A stretch of DNA of 64,000 nt, taken from the NCBI GenBank assembly GCA_051650965.1, contig JBOFRL010000030.1, positions 29,042-93,041 of the forward strand, given 5' to 3'. The notes under the pieces were generated by a model. That model did not search any database. It was not told where the DNA came from and was given only the letters and a program-made list of their open reading frames with translations. The stretch is from Enterovibrio sp051650965. GTDB taxonomy: Bacteria; Pseudomonadota; Gammaproteobacteria; Enterobacterales; Vibrionaceae. A program made the translations under genes and the position numbers. Positions 1 through 9,406 of this stretch are shown one piece after another (the stretch's first letter is position 1; each line of letters begins with the position of its first letter).

Positions 1-163
1 GCAAAAAGCCAAACGGCTGGTGCGTGCGATTATCCACCGGCATCGTAGCGGTTAAGCTGTCGCGGCCAATATCGGTAAATGTGATCCCAAGATGCGCTAC
101 CAGCGTGGTGGCATTAAAACCATTAATAGTATCCAGCGTTAATTTTTTTTTCCAAATGCTCAT
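1..163 (-). CDS. menI: Hotdog-fold acyl-CoA thioesterase, MenI/YdiI type (5' part only)
   Basis: Only the first 54 codons are visible; the gene runs off the left edge. The residues begin MSIWKKKLTLDTINGF and include TATMPVDNRTHQPFG, which matches the N-terminus of E. coli YdiI/MenI (MIWKRKITLE..., ATMPVDSRTKQPFG) as I remember it. The family hydrolyses 1,4-dihydroxy-2-naphthoyl-CoA in menaquinone synthesis and other acyl-CoA esters. The start lies 10 bases after the aminotransferase stop, so the two are probably co-transcribed. The catalytic part is outside the window, so function is assigned by the N-terminal match only. Confidence 0.8.
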   Translation of the reverse strand, partial: MSIWKKKLTLDTINGFNATTLVAHLGITFTDIGRDSLTATMPVDNRTHQPFGFL

Positions 164-173
164 CTATTTCACA

Positions 174-1373
174 TTAATTTGTCGTAACGGCAATAAGGGC
201 ATCGGCGACGCGCTCAAGATCGCGCTCGGCCAAGCCTGCAATATTGATACGGCTGTCTTCCACCATATAAATTGCAAACTCTTCGCGAAGCCTTGCGACT
301 TGCTGCGGCGAAAGCCCAAGCATCGAAAACATCCCTTTATGCTGCGTTAAAAACGCAAAACGGTGATCTTGCGTGCGAGCGTGCAAGGCCGCGGCAAGCT
401 GCTCTCGTAGCGTGATGATGCGCGCTTGCATCGCCGCCAGCTCATCTTGCCACAGCGTTTCTAGCGCCGGATCGTTTAATATTGTCGCCACAATCGCCGC
501 ACCATGATCAGGCGGCATACTGTAATTGAGGCGCGCGAGCTGCAACAGTGTATTTTTTGCCTGCAGCGCTTGCTCAGCGTCGCGGCCAATCAAAATCGCA
601 GCGCCAGTGCGCTCGCGGTAAAGTCCAAAATTTTTCGAACACGAACAAGCAATTAACAGCTGCTCGCAGTGACTTGCCAAGATAGCGATACTTTGACGAT
701 CCATCGCCAAACTGTCGCCAAGTCCTTGATAAGCAATATCAATAAAAGGAATAAAGCCGCGCGATTTCGCCAGCTGCGCGATTTTTTGCCACTGCTGCAA
801 TGATAAATCAACGCCAGTCGGATTGTGGCAACAGGCGTGCAGCAAAACAATATCACCCGCCTCAACCGTTGCTAGCGTTTCAAACAGCGCATTTTCATCA
901 AGTTGCTTGGTATTCGGCGCAAAATAGGAATAAAAACAAGTTTCTATCCCTGCAGCCTGCATCACTGGTTGATGATTAATATAACTTGGATCTGGCAGCC
1001 AAACACGCGCCGCTTTGCGCTTATTTTTATGCGCCAGCGCAATCAGCTCCGCCAGCAGACGCAGCGCGCCGCTGCCGCCAGTCGTTTGCACCGCTTGTGC
1101 GCGCGACAACGCCTCGCTTTCGCCAAGTACCAATTTTAGCATGGCGCGGTTAAACGCTTCATTCCCCGCAAGACCAACATAACTTTTTGTTTTTTGAGAA
1201 GAAAAAATCCGCTCTTGTGCACAAGTCACCGCTTGCATGACCGGCGTATTCCCTTCGCTATTTTTGTAAATGCCGATCCCTAAATCAATCTTTTTTGCGC
1301 GCGGATCAGCGTGAAACTGCGTCATCAGCGATAAAATGGGATCATGCGCCGCCTTTGCTAAATATTCAAACAT
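174..1373 (-). CDS. aspC: PLP-dependent aspartate/aromatic amino acid aminotransferase
   Basis: A 399-residue class I aminotransferase that moves amino groups between aspartate or aromatic amino acids and 2-oxoglutarate in the cytoplasm. The PLP lysine is K247 in SCSKNFGLYRERTGA. N184 (CCHNPTGVD) and D212/Y215 (IDIAYQGLG) are the usual cofactor contacts, and RLNYSMPPDHGA follows. The active-site segment is closer to AspC (SYSKNFGLYNERVGA) than to TyrB, and the length equals AspC (396) within a few residues. AAGG seven bases before ATG supports the start. It is followed after 10 bases by the menI-type gene. The aspC-versus-tyrB choice is uncertain; the enzyme class is not. Confidence 0.88.
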   Translation of the reverse strand: MFEYLAKAAHDPILSLMTQFHADPRAKKIDLGIGIYKNSEGNTPVMQAVTCAQERIFSSQKTKSYVGLAGNEAFNRAMLKLVLGESEALSRAQAVQTTGGSGALRLLAELIALAHKNKRKAARVWLPDPSYINHQPVMQAAGIETCFYSYFAPNTKQLDENALFETLATVEAGDIVLLHACCHNPTGVDLSLQQWQKIAQLAKSRGFIPFIDIAYQGLGDSLAMDRQSIAILASHCEQLLIACSCSKNFGLYRERTGAAILIGRDAEQALQAKNTLLQLARLNYSMPPDHGAAIVATILNDPALETLWQDELAAMQARIITLREQLAAALHARTQDHRFAFLTQHKGMFSMLGLSPQQVARLREEFAIYMVEDSRINIAGLAERDLERVADALIAVTTN

Positions 1374-1776
1374 ATCATCACCTTAAACCTATTCCCTGTG
1401 TGGTGTATTCCTTTTTGCTGCAATTTAAAATCACTGCTAAATTCGCATCTTTCGACGAAATTGCTTGCGCATTGATGAAAATCCTATGCCTCTTTCTACT
1501 CTAAAGGAAACATAAAACGATGTCGATGCAACATGGATTCAAACTTTTCTCATTCGCGCGGCTAAATCTTATTTTTTATTCATATAGCGCGAAATCTTAT
1601 ATTTCATACAACAAATAGTTAGCCCATGATCCACGCTGGAACTGCAGTAAAAGCGCATAAAAAGTGATGTTCTATCAATATGATGCACTATATTGAAACA
1701 GGTTTATCGCAACACGTTGTACTCTTTGTTACGTAATGATCATTCACAGGCCCAGGCTATGACAAGGAATTCATAC
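1374..1776. other. Intergenic region between divergent genes
   Basis: About 400 bases between the aminotransferase and the LON-domain gene, moderately AT-rich. It must hold both promoters. I see no clear operator, riboswitch, tRNA or terminator. The longer reading frame that starts at 1693 covers its right end, but the Shine-Dalgarno sequence points to 1777. Confidence 0.5.
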
Positions 1777-2340
1777 ATGCAGGTCACGCTACCGATCCTT
1801 TTCAATAATCGTCACATTTTGCCAACAGGCCGCTTGCCGATCACGATTTTGCCCGGCGTAGAAATGGACACGCTCACCTATGCGCTGAGCAACGAGCTGC
1901 CGCTTGGCCTTTGCATGCGCGATGTGAAATCAAGAGCGCGCATTGGCACCATTGTTGAGATAGAAGATTTTTACACGGCAGAGCACGACGGGCTACTGAC
2001 AATCCAAGTCTCTGGAAAAGAACGCTTTTCTATCCAGTCTTATCAAGAAAATGAGCAAAGGGTTTTGATCACTCAGGCGCAAATTTTACCGTCGTGGCCG
2101 GATCAAGCGTTGCAGTATGATGACGAGCCGCTTGCTGAGCGTTTGCGCGTGATGTTTGAGCGCTATCCGGAGCTCAGTGCGCTGCATCATCGCACCCACT
2201 TTGACAGCCTGACTTGGCTGTGTCAGCGCTGGCTTGAGCTGTTGCCCTTGCCTACCAGTGAAAAACAGCTGTTGATGTCGTCAAATTCGTGTATTGAAAC
2301 CGCGCATTACTTACTGAGTTTGATGAAAGAGTCGCACTAG
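1777..2340 (+). CDS. LON substrate-binding domain protein
   Basis: 187 residues from this start, matching only the N-terminal substrate-binding (PUA-like) domain of Lon protease, without the ATPase or protease parts. It begins MQVTLPILFNNRHILPTGRL and contains LPITILPGVEM and the strand-rich segment GTIVEIEDFYTAEHDGLLTI typical of the domain. The frame is open from 1693, but AAGGAA lies just before the ATG at 1777 and the domain starts there. Stand-alone proteins of this kind are widespread in gammaproteobacteria, and their role is not well defined. It is single, with a hairpin after it at 2385-2405. Confidence 0.8.
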   Translation: MQVTLPILFNNRHILPTGRLPITILPGVEMDTLTYALSNELPLGLCMRDVKSRARIGTIVEIEDFYTAEHDGLLTIQVSGKERFSIQSYQENEQRVLITQAQILPSWPDQALQYDDEPLAERLRVMFERYPELSALHHRTHFDSLTWLCQRWLELLPLPTSEKQLLMSSNSCIETAHYLLSLMKESH

Positions 2341-2384
2341 CTGCGCGCGAGTCGACAAAAATCACTTTTTCCCACGCCCATTTT

Positions 2385-2405
2385 GCGTTATCGCGCTGAT
2401 AACGC
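2385..2405 (+). terminator. Hairpin after the LON-domain gene, possible terminator
   Basis: A perfect 8-base stem, GCGTTATC and GATAACGC, with a 5-base loop, 45 bases after the stop codon. The T-run after it is poor (ATGCTGTTTTC), so it may be a weak terminator or a leader structure of the next gene. Confidence 0.4.
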
Positions 2406-2498
2406 ATGCTGTTTTCTTCAAACGTTACCTCTATCCACATTCAGCTGCAACTATTTCGCTAAAATGGGCTCAAATGCAAATTACTCTTTATTTTTGTT

Positions 2499-3380
2499 AT
2501 GGATCATCAATCTAATATTGTCGCTATCGGCGGCGGACATGGACTTGGGCGCGTGCTTTCAGCGCTTAGCCATCACAATGAACACCTTACCGGCATCGTC
2601 ACGACAACCGATAACGGCGGCTCGACGGGGCGGATCCGTGCCTGTCAAGGCGGCATTGCGTGGGGCGATATGCGCAACTGTATTAATCAGCTCATCGCGA
2701 CGCCATCTATCGGCTCGCAGCTGTTTGAATACCGTTTTAAAGGCAGCGGCGAATTAAACGGGCACAACCTTGGCAATATCATTTTAACCGCGCTCGATAA
2801 CCTCTCGGTGCGGCCGCTCGACGCCATCGATCTCATCCGGCGTATTCTTAACGTCACAACGCACATTTTGCCGATGTCAGAGCTGCCGGCCGATCTTATC
2901 GCGACCACCCGCGATGGCACGCTCATTACCGGTGAAACCTGCATCGACAAGCTTCCTGGGCCGCCGGCAAAGCTGATGATAACACCAACGGTGCCAGCCA
3001 CTCTTGAAGCCATCGCAGCGCTTAAACAAGCGGATCTGATCTTGCTAGGTCCTGGCAGCTTTTTTACTAGCATCATGCCGCCGCTGCTGCTTGCTGAGAT
3101 CAGTGACGCAATCCAGCACAGCCGCGCGAAACTTGTTTTTATCGCGAACGTCAAAAAAGAGCTGGGCGCGGCGGGTGAAATGTCGCTCGAAATGATGCTT
3201 GCTTGGTGTGAAAATGCGCTTAATGGCCGCAAAATTGATGTGGTGCTGCTAGAGCAGCGCGACCCGACGCTTCCTGCGCGCTATCTGCAGCATGTGACGG
3301 CGCTGGCATCAAGCCGCAATCCGACTTTGCATGACAGGAAAAAATTGGCTCACGCCATTGAGCAGCTGCTCGTCAGCTGA
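2499..3380 (+). CDS. ybhK: YvcK/CofD-like gluconeogenesis factor (YbhK)
   Basis: A 293-residue protein of the CofD/YvcK family. It shows the nucleotide-binding start VAIGGGHGLGRVLSAL, then TTTDNGGSTGRIR and GDMRNCINQL, and the later VFIANVKKELG. YvcK proteins bind UDP-GlcNAc and are needed for growth on gluconeogenic carbon sources and for normal cell-wall supply in Bacillus; E. coli YbhK is the gammaproteobacterial member. They differ from the F420 enzyme CofD despite the shared fold. It stands alone between the LON-domain gene and an IS remnant. The start ATG fits the family N-terminus. Confidence 0.88.
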   Translation: MDHQSNIVAIGGGHGLGRVLSALSHHNEHLTGIVTTTDNGGSTGRIRACQGGIAWGDMRNCINQLIATPSIGSQLFEYRFKGSGELNGHNLGNIILTALDNLSVRPLDAIDLIRRILNVTTHILPMSELPADLIATTRDGTLITGETCIDKLPGPPAKLMITPTVPATLEAIAALKQADLILLGPGSFFTSIMPPLLLAEISDAIQHSRAKLVFIANVKKELGAAGEMSLEMMLAWCENALNGRKIDVVLLEQRDPTLPARYLQHVTALASSRNPTLHDRKKLAHAIEQLLVS

Positions 3381-3394
3381 TCTAAACAGACGGC

Positions 3395-3761
3395 TAAAAA
3401 CGCGCTAAAAAATACTCTGAAATTGGTTTTGGCTTTGCCGTAAAAATTGAGTAGGTCACTGGCTTCGGCTTTTCCTTATCCAGCGCCCTCTCTTCAACCC
3501 CATTCTGTACCTGTTTTTGGATTTATTTCTGCGCGGCCTTGAGGCTACTCAAATGGTACCGCACTTTTGAGCCAAGGCGTTTGGCGACTTGCTCGCTGAT
3601 TTTTTGGTACAACTTGCTGACATCCGCCGCCAAAAGCGCATCAAGGCAACGGCCAAGCACATCATCATTGAGATCATCCGCGCAACACCAAGCTCTTTGC
3701 AGTGCGCAGCAACTAAGTCAAGGTGATCAAGGTTACGAATAGTGATAGCGGGAGTGGCCAT
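3395..3761 (-). pseudogene. Decayed IS1634-type (DUF4277) transposase
   Basis: Reading leftward from ATG 3761 gives MATPAITIRNLDHLDLVAAHCKEL, the typical DUF4277 N-terminus. After a shift of frame comes LNDDVLGRCLDALLAADVSK followed by LYQKISEQVAKRLGSKVRYH, which normally lies some 60 residues further on. After a stop codon, a further piece (ALDKEKPKPVTYSIFTAKPK) resembles the middle of such transposases. So at least one internal deletion, one frameshift and a stop are present and the C-terminal half is missing. The family assignment rests on the LNDDxLGRxLDxL block. Confidence 0.65.
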
Positions 3762-3849
3762 AAATATCTACCAGCAAAAAGCAGTAATAGATCAGAATGA
3801 GCGATCGCCGTCAAGTCTTTTTAAATCCAAAATCAGGTGCGGAATGACG

Positions 3850-3930
3850 GTTTAATTGCCATAATTTGCTCCACAACAAAATGAAGCCACAATATTCAAG
3901 CTGGTAATTTACCGATACTAGGTGTGGTTG
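3850..3930 (-). repeat. IS end, copy 1 of a dispersed repeat
   Basis: About 81 bases repeated, with scattered mismatches, at 28191-28271. Read leftward it begins CAACCACACCTAG, then carries GGAG followed by ATGGCAATTAAA, as if it were the 5' end and gene start of an insertion sequence. In this copy the frame stops after about nine codons. It lies upstream of the DUF4277 remnant in the same orientation. Confidence 0.65.
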
Positions 3931-4120
3931 GTTAGATGCATACGTTTGATTTGATCAGCAACATCCCATTCAGGCATAAAAACCACACAAAAATCATCAA
4001 GATCGCAAAACAATGACCTAATTTGAGCATGAGCTCTCTGCGCTGCTCAGATTCTTTTTATTAAAAGATCTGATCACGTAGAGAGCCATTAGTTCCATTT
4101 TTTATCCCAAATTCAAGTTA

Positions 4121-7100
4121 CTAAGACCCCGTTGCACCTTGGTTTTGCTGATTTTCTGCATCTTTTGTTTGCTGCAATATTGTTGCAGCTGTGGCGGATA
4201 GCTGCCGCGCCTGCTCTGGAGCAAATGGATTCCAGAAACAGAAGGTAATATTCAGACCCCTAAACTCAGGCTCACTTGCGATATTAATACCTTCCCTGAA
4301 AGAAGACATGGTTTCATAGCCATAAATCCCACCTGAGATGACAGGGAGTGCTAAGTTTTGTACACCATGTTCAACAGCGAGTTCATATGTCCTGCGGTAA
4401 GCCGCGATTAAATCGAGTCGAGCTTGCGGGGGGATAGGTGCGTCAGGCAGCCGGCTCCCTCTTTCGTCTACCAGCAAATCGGTGTAATGAGTATTTGTCT
4501 GCAGATTAGGTCCTACGGTGTGAATAATATGGCTTACATTTTGTTCTCGATATCTTGCCCCTGGAGCGCTAGTTATCACCGCAGCGCCTGGTGGTAGGCC
4601 GCGGTTCTTACTTTGTGTTTGGCTGGCTTGAGGAAGCTTTGCGATAATATCGTCGCATTCTTTTACTAATGCCGGAGCTCCATCATTGTCACCAGCGCGT
4701 GTGAAAATAGCGGCACAAACGCCAGCTCCTCTTTGAAGTTCGCCGTTGGCTGCGTTGACAATGCAGCCGTTTCGGAACGCTGTAACATCAGAGTAAGAAA
4801 CAGTTATGTGATCAAAATTTCTTGCTGTTGTCGCAGTCCCAGGAGCTCTTACCCGAGGAGGAGGTGGCGGAGGTCCGCCAGCTCCCGCTGGGCCACCAGT
4901 TCCAGATGGATCACCGCCTTCGGCGCCTCTCGACGGTCCTGCCCCCTCAGATGGTGCTGTTGGTCCAGTTCCAGTTTCAATTGCTCCTGCTCCCGCAGTT
5001 CCCGTTGCAGAAGGCTGTGTTGTCCCAGTGGCATGACGAAATTGCGGAGTTTGGCTAAGCTCTGGCGGCCTTACTCTCTGCGGAGGCATTAGTGCAGAAG
5101 TACTGGTGAGGGGGATGCGGCCACCAGCAGAAGTTCGCGCTTGCTCTATTTGTTCTCGCCATCCAGTGATGCTTGCGTTGAGCCGTCTTTGCTCTAATGG
5201 CGGCTCTTCAGCGGTTGTTAATCCAAGAACGCCCTCAAGGAAATCAATATAATGCGTTGCAAGCCTATGGAGTCCCGTTTTAGTCAGGTGAGTAACGATA
5301 CGGTTCATATTTATTCGGTATGAAGTATCTTGTTCATTAAGTAACGTCCTTCGCAGTCTATGGTGTCGGAACTGATTACGAGCAACATCCAAGCCGCAGT
5401 GTATAAAGAATCTCTCTATCACACTTCTACAAACATTTTCGTATGCAGCGCTATTGGCTGGAGCTGTAAGGTGAGCCAATAACGGTTGATTAAGTACTAA
5501 ATCATTTTCTACTACACGGCTTGGGCGCTCTAAGGGAAAAAGTGCCCCAATAAGCACGTCCTTTCTAGCGCTAAAACTCACAGAGTCATGTGGGGCAAGG
5601 ATCAAATTGCGATACAGCTCGCCATTTAAAAATTGCGTATACCCATCTATACTTGCGGCCATCGTTTGAGGGGGCTGAAATTGCGGCGGAGTTACTAGCC
5701 TTAGTGGCGGCAGTGGCGTTGGCAATGCTGGCGGTATTTGGCATTCGTTAGCACTGATCCCTACGGCTCCACACCAAGCGTTTAAAGTGGGTTGTGGCGC
5801 GAAAACGTTTTCAGGATACCAGCCTAGCATCTCTTGCAGTAGTGCTCTTGCTTGGTCTTGCCGCCCTGTTGCGGATAAATGTGCAAGAATACGGTGAAAT
5901 TGCATCTGATAAGCAGTGTCTTCGGCTAGCATAGTTCGTTGGAACTGCTCTCTATTAATGACGTTTCTATTTTCAGTATCAATGCCACAGTGTTGTAGCC
6001 AGCGAACGATCACTGCATCTTGCGGATTACCACCCGCTTGTCCTATCTGAGCTTGGATGTAGACATTAAGACTGTGTGAAAGTGTCGGCGCGTCATGGTG
6101 TAAAGTGCTTGGTGTCGCTAGAGGGAAGATCGTAGAGAGCAACTCTGGTAAGAAACTTTCAAAAATAGCAGGCTCTTCAGTGGATAGTGCTTGAACATAT
6201 ACCTCGCTAGAATTTACAAAATTATGGTATGCCGCTATTTCCTCATCAACAATTGGTTGTGGCCCCTGTGGTGGCACTGGCTGGAGTGGTTGCACTGCTG
6301 GCTGAACATGAGTTCCGGATTGAGTTCGACCCAATAACGGCATACCGAACGCTAAACGTACGCTGTCAGGAAAATCTGGGGCAGGAATATTATTCGGATC
6401 TAAAATCGCCGCTAATAATGGCTGAAGCTGGCGGTTATAAGGTTCAGCCTCTGGCCTTGAAAGCTGTGCTTGGACTTCTGAGACTAACGCTGGCGCTTGA
6501 GCTGGCGCTATTTGTGAAATACTGTGCAATATGTACTGAACAGCCCAAAGCTCTTGCTCTACCACGCCACTGTGCATCCACGATGCAGGGGGGAACTGCG
6601 CTGGAAGCTGGGCATCATTTCGATAGCCTATAGCTGATAAAGTACTTCGTGCAACTTGTACGATGACATCACTTATTAGCGGGTAGGTTCGGAAAAGGGC
6701 ATCAAGATCGGGTCCTGTGGGCGTTTTTGCCAGTGGAGTATTGGCTGGAAACATTGCCCAAACGTCTGTTAAGTCTAAATCAAAACGGTTTAACCTGCTG
6801 CTAGGGATAGCCATCCTTGCTCTGAGATCAGAAGCGCTATCTTGATGCTGGATTGGGGGTAAATATCGCGCAGCAGCATCACGCTGGCCATAAATATAAT
6901 TGAAATAGAGGTTGCCTGTATTGCAAGATGGCCTATGGGGAAGCTCCTCTCCCACAGGGTGCTCTTCAAAAGAGAGAATTGAAAAAACAATATTTCGGGC
7001 GGGATCAAATGGAGGCGGCAACGGCATGGCTGTGCGCGTGTTTATTGCATTCACCGCTTGCCAAAAGTTGTCACTTGGCGCTGTGCTTAGTAATAGCGCG

Positions 7101-7783
7101 TTGTTAATTGTTAAAACCTGTGGATAGCGCCGTTGTACTTCTCTTAGCACATCGCTTAGATTTTGTGCGAGCGTGACGTTGTCTAAAAGGTATAAGCTGC
7201 GGATGACCTGCATCAAGCAGTGGTGGCCCTGTTGCGTGGTGAGCAGTATTGAATTTCGTGGATCAAAACTGCTGGGAATTTCTATTTCACGAGTGCCACG
7301 GATGCGCGAAAAACCGAGCTCTCTTAAGACGGGTTCTAGTGCTAAACGTTGTGCTGCCCGCATTTCGGGGGTCACTACGGCATCTGCGCGAGCTTGGTTA
7401 AAATCGACCATATCCGTCCCTTCCTGATCCATCGGAAAGGCGTTTGTTACGTATTGCTGCATATTTCTGATATCACGGAAAAAGGCGCGAGGTTGTGTTA
7501 CAAGCTCTGGCAGATTTTGCGTGCCAATCACAGGTGCGCGGTCGAGATAGCGTTGCGCAATCGAGCTTTGGGGTTGTACTGCAGCTGAAGATTGTTGCAG
7601 CTGCCTTCGAACAGATTGTAAAGCAGCCTGTCTTCGTGATTGGGCCGGTAACGTGCCCTGCACGGTCACCGGCGCAGTATTAGATATACGAACTTGTGGA
7701 TTTGAGCTCAGTGCACTATTAGCGTTTGTGTCTGTAGTTTGCGATGCGCGGCGATTATTATTAGGTGTTAGCGGTGCACTCAT
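4121..7783 (-). CDS. Large effector-like protein with C-terminal macro domain
   Basis: 1220 residues from the start chosen here (GGAG ten bases before ATG at 7783; the frame is open to 7834). Residues 1-90 are Ser/Thr/Gln/Asn-rich and probably disordered. Two homologous helical repeats follow at about 513-670 and 711-870, sharing a HCGxD motif, RxxL-E-D/Q-Tx-Y and a RIxxHLxxTG segment; a fainter third copy may lie near 355-470. A Pro/Gly-rich linker (about 930-985, including six prolines) leads to a macro domain at about 989-1195, with IVNAANGELQRGAGVCAAI, GAAVITSAPG, IIHTVGP and LALPVISGGIYGY. Macro domains bind or remove ADP-ribose. There is no signal peptide or membrane segment. The layout resembles secreted effectors of intracellular bacteria, but no secretion genes are adjacent and the target is unknown. 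Confidence 0.85.
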   Translation of the reverse strand: MSAPLTPNNNRRASQTTDTNANSALSSNPQVRISNTAPVTVQGTLPAQSRRQAALQSVRRQLQQSSAAVQPQSSIAQRYLDRAPVIGTQNLPELVTQPRAFFRDIRNMQQYVTNAFPMDQEGTDMVDFNQARADAVVTPEMRAAQRLALEPVLRELGFSRIRGTREIEIPSSFDPRNSILLTTQQGHHCLMQVIRSLYLLDNVTLAQNLSDVLREVQRRYPQVLTINNALLLSTAPSDNFWQAVNAINTRTAMPLPPPFDPARNIVFSILSFEEHPVGEELPHRPSCNTGNLYFNYIYGQRDAAARYLPPIQHQDSASDLRARMAIPSSRLNRFDLDLTDVWAMFPANTPLAKTPTGPDLDALFRTYPLISDVIVQVARSTLSAIGYRNDAQLPAQFPPASWMHSGVVEQELWAVQYILHSISQIAPAQAPALVSEVQAQLSRPEAEPYNRQLQPLLAAILDPNNIPAPDFPDSVRLAFGMPLLGRTQSGTHVQPAVQPLQPVPPQGPQPIVDEEIAAYHNFVNSSEVYVQALSTEEPAIFESFLPELLSTIFPLATPSTLHHDAPTLSHSLNVYIQAQIGQAGGNPQDAVIVRWLQHCGIDTENRNVINREQFQRTMLAEDTAYQMQFHRILAHLSATGRQDQARALLQEMLGWYPENVFAPQPTLNAWCGAVGISANECQIPPALPTPLPPLRLVTPPQFQPPQTMAASIDGYTQFLNGELYRNLILAPHDSVSFSARKDVLIGALFPLERPSRVVENDLVLNQPLLAHLTAPANSAAYENVCRSVIERFFIHCGLDVARNQFRHHRLRRTLLNEQDTSYRINMNRIVTHLTKTGLHRLATHYIDFLEGVLGLTTAEEPPLEQRRLNASITGWREQIEQARTSAGGRIPLTSTSALMPPQRVRPPELSQTPQFRHATGTTQPSATGTAGAGAIETGTGPTAPSEGAGPSRGAEGGDPSGTGGPAGAGGPPPPPPRVRAPGTATTARNFDHITVSYSDVTAFRNGCIVNAANGELQRGAGVCAAIFTRAGDNDGAPALVKECDDIIAKLPQASQTQSKNRGLPPGAAVITSAPGARYREQNVSHIIHTVGPNLQTNTHYTDLLVDERGSRLPDAPIPPQARLDLIAAYRRTYELAVEHGVQNLALPVISGGIYGYETMSSFREGINIASEPEFRGLNITFCFWNPFAPEQARQLSATAATILQQTKDAENQQNQGATGS

Positions 7784-8482
7784 CTTCTGTAGCTCCATCA
7801 AGTTGGCATATCTTTGCATCACATGATAATACATTCAGTAACATATAAATTAATGAATTAAAATAAAATATTGTTTAATTAATATGAGTAACTGTTTTTT
7901 AATTTTTTTACATATAAATCGAGGGGTTCGTTATTTTAAATAAAGCATTTTTCATGTGTAATCACTTGTTTTTAATATATTTAATAGGTTCGGCAAATTT
8001 AAATAAAAAATAGAAAACAAATATTTTTACTATAAGTTTTCGCTCGTGTGGTAATTGATTATTTGCCAGCTTCAGTTGCCAGCAGATTTTTATGGCGGAT
8101 CTAAATTTTCTGCGCTCGCTTTGCGGCGGCTGTCGCAAGTTAGCTCGTTTAAAAATAGTATCATTTGCCAAAGTCATTAGCGCAAAAGCGGCTCAAAGTT
8201 GGCAACGCTGCCGCGAAAAAGCATGCGCTTAATCGCAAAATAAAAAAATCAAACGGAAATAGACGAATAATTAACGGTGGAAATAGGGCGCCGCGGCATT
8301 GTATGATAACACTGTTTTTCAAGGCTACTTATTTGCATAGTAAGTTGAGTTTTATAATAAATGGTCAAGCAGTCGAGTGAGGACTGCATGTGTATTTAGT
8401 TAAGCCGCTTGGCTTTAGCTAATGCACCGCATTTTCTCTAAAAAGCCAAATGGGGAATTAAAAATTAATTAGGGAGATCTTT
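7784..8482. other. AT-rich intergenic region
   Basis: About 700 bases upstream of both the macro-domain gene and the DUF3943 gene. The part at 7835-8040 is very AT-rich. Short frames of about 70 codons at 7962-8177 and 8165-8380 have no ribosome site and read as random basic sequence. AAGCCGCTTGGCTT at 8403 is a small hairpin. I see no RNA gene. Confidence 0.45.
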
Positions 8483-9361
8483 GTGCGTTTTTGTTCAATA
8501 TGGGCTATCAGTGCTTTATTTTTCGCGCATACTTCGCAGGCGTTTGTTGCGAATGAGCCGCAATTTTCAGAAAAAGCCACTGATTATATTATGCAATTTG
8601 ATCGTGCCCCCAAGCTTGGGTTACAGAATGCCCCTAGCGTTGCTGAGCCGCTTACTTTAGGGTCGCAAAGCGCGCTGTCAAAACACCTGATCCCAGCCCC
8701 AGAAAAAGATTGGGCTTATTTGCGTGAGCAGACTTACACGGTGCTTGCTTTAAGTGTGGCGACGGCCGGTCTAATGACCTTTTTGCCCGAAAGCATTACG
8801 CGCTGGGATGCAGAAGATCGCAGCATCAACAATTTGGCGGACAAGTGGGTCGAAAACGTCAAAGAAGGCCCCGTGTGGGACAGTGATGAGCATTACCTCA
8901 ATTACGTGATGCATCCGTATTTTGGCGGTGTTTATTACATTGCCGCGCGTCACGCAGGATTTAATGAGTTTGAATCTTTTCTTTACTCATTTGTTTTATC
9001 GACATTTTTTTGGGAATACGGTGTAGAGTCTTTTGCTGAAGTGCCGTCTATTCAAGATATTATTGTCACGCCATTTTTTGGCGCGCTGGTCGGTGAGGTG
9101 ATGTATGCCAAAGAGCAAGAGATCATTGCGCGCGGTGGCGACGTGTTCGGTTCAAAAATGCTTGGCAAAACAGCGCTCTTTTTCTTAAACCCAATTGGCC
9201 ACATTCATTATTGGGCGACCGATTGGTGGAAAGGTGAAAGCTCGTTGAGTTTAAAATATAATCCGTGGTTTGATGATCAGCAGGCAGCGAAATTTGTCCA
9301 TGAAGCTGGCGCAAATTACAGCGATGATTTTATTGGCTTGCAGCTGAAATTTAAATTTTAG
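8483..9361 (+). CDS. DUF3943 family outer-membrane-associated protein
   Basis: 292 residues starting at GTG with AGGGAG seven bases upstream. The first 20 residues (MRFCSIWAISALFFAHTSQA) form a signal peptide. The middle carries the DUF3943 pattern: NYVMHPYFGGVYYIAARHAG, then FFWEYGVESFAEVPSIQDI and TPFFGALVGEVMY. Family members are exported proteins of unknown function in Gram-negative bacteria. It stands between the two effector-like genes without obvious co-transcription. Export and family are well supported; a role cannot be given. Confidence 0.82.
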   Translation: MRFCSIWAISALFFAHTSQAFVANEPQFSEKATDYIMQFDRAPKLGLQNAPSVAEPLTLGSQSALSKHLIPAPEKDWAYLREQTYTVLALSVATAGLMTFLPESITRWDAEDRSINNLADKWVENVKEGPVWDSDEHYLNYVMHPYFGGVYYIAARHAGFNEFESFLYSFVLSTFFWEYGVESFAEVPSIQDIIVTPFFGALVGEVMYAKEQEIIARGGDVFGSKMLGKTALFFLNPIGHIHYWATDWWKGESSLSLKYNPWFDDQQAAKFVHEAGANYSDDFIGLQLKFKF

Positions 9362-9406
9362 CAATAACGCGTTCGGCGAATTGGTTTCGTTATTTTGTAG
9401 AACTGC

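Noticed and set aside
7962..8380. Two frames of about 70 codons upstream of the DUF3943 gene
   Set aside because: No ribosome sites, basic low-complexity content, and opposite frames overlap; likely chance.
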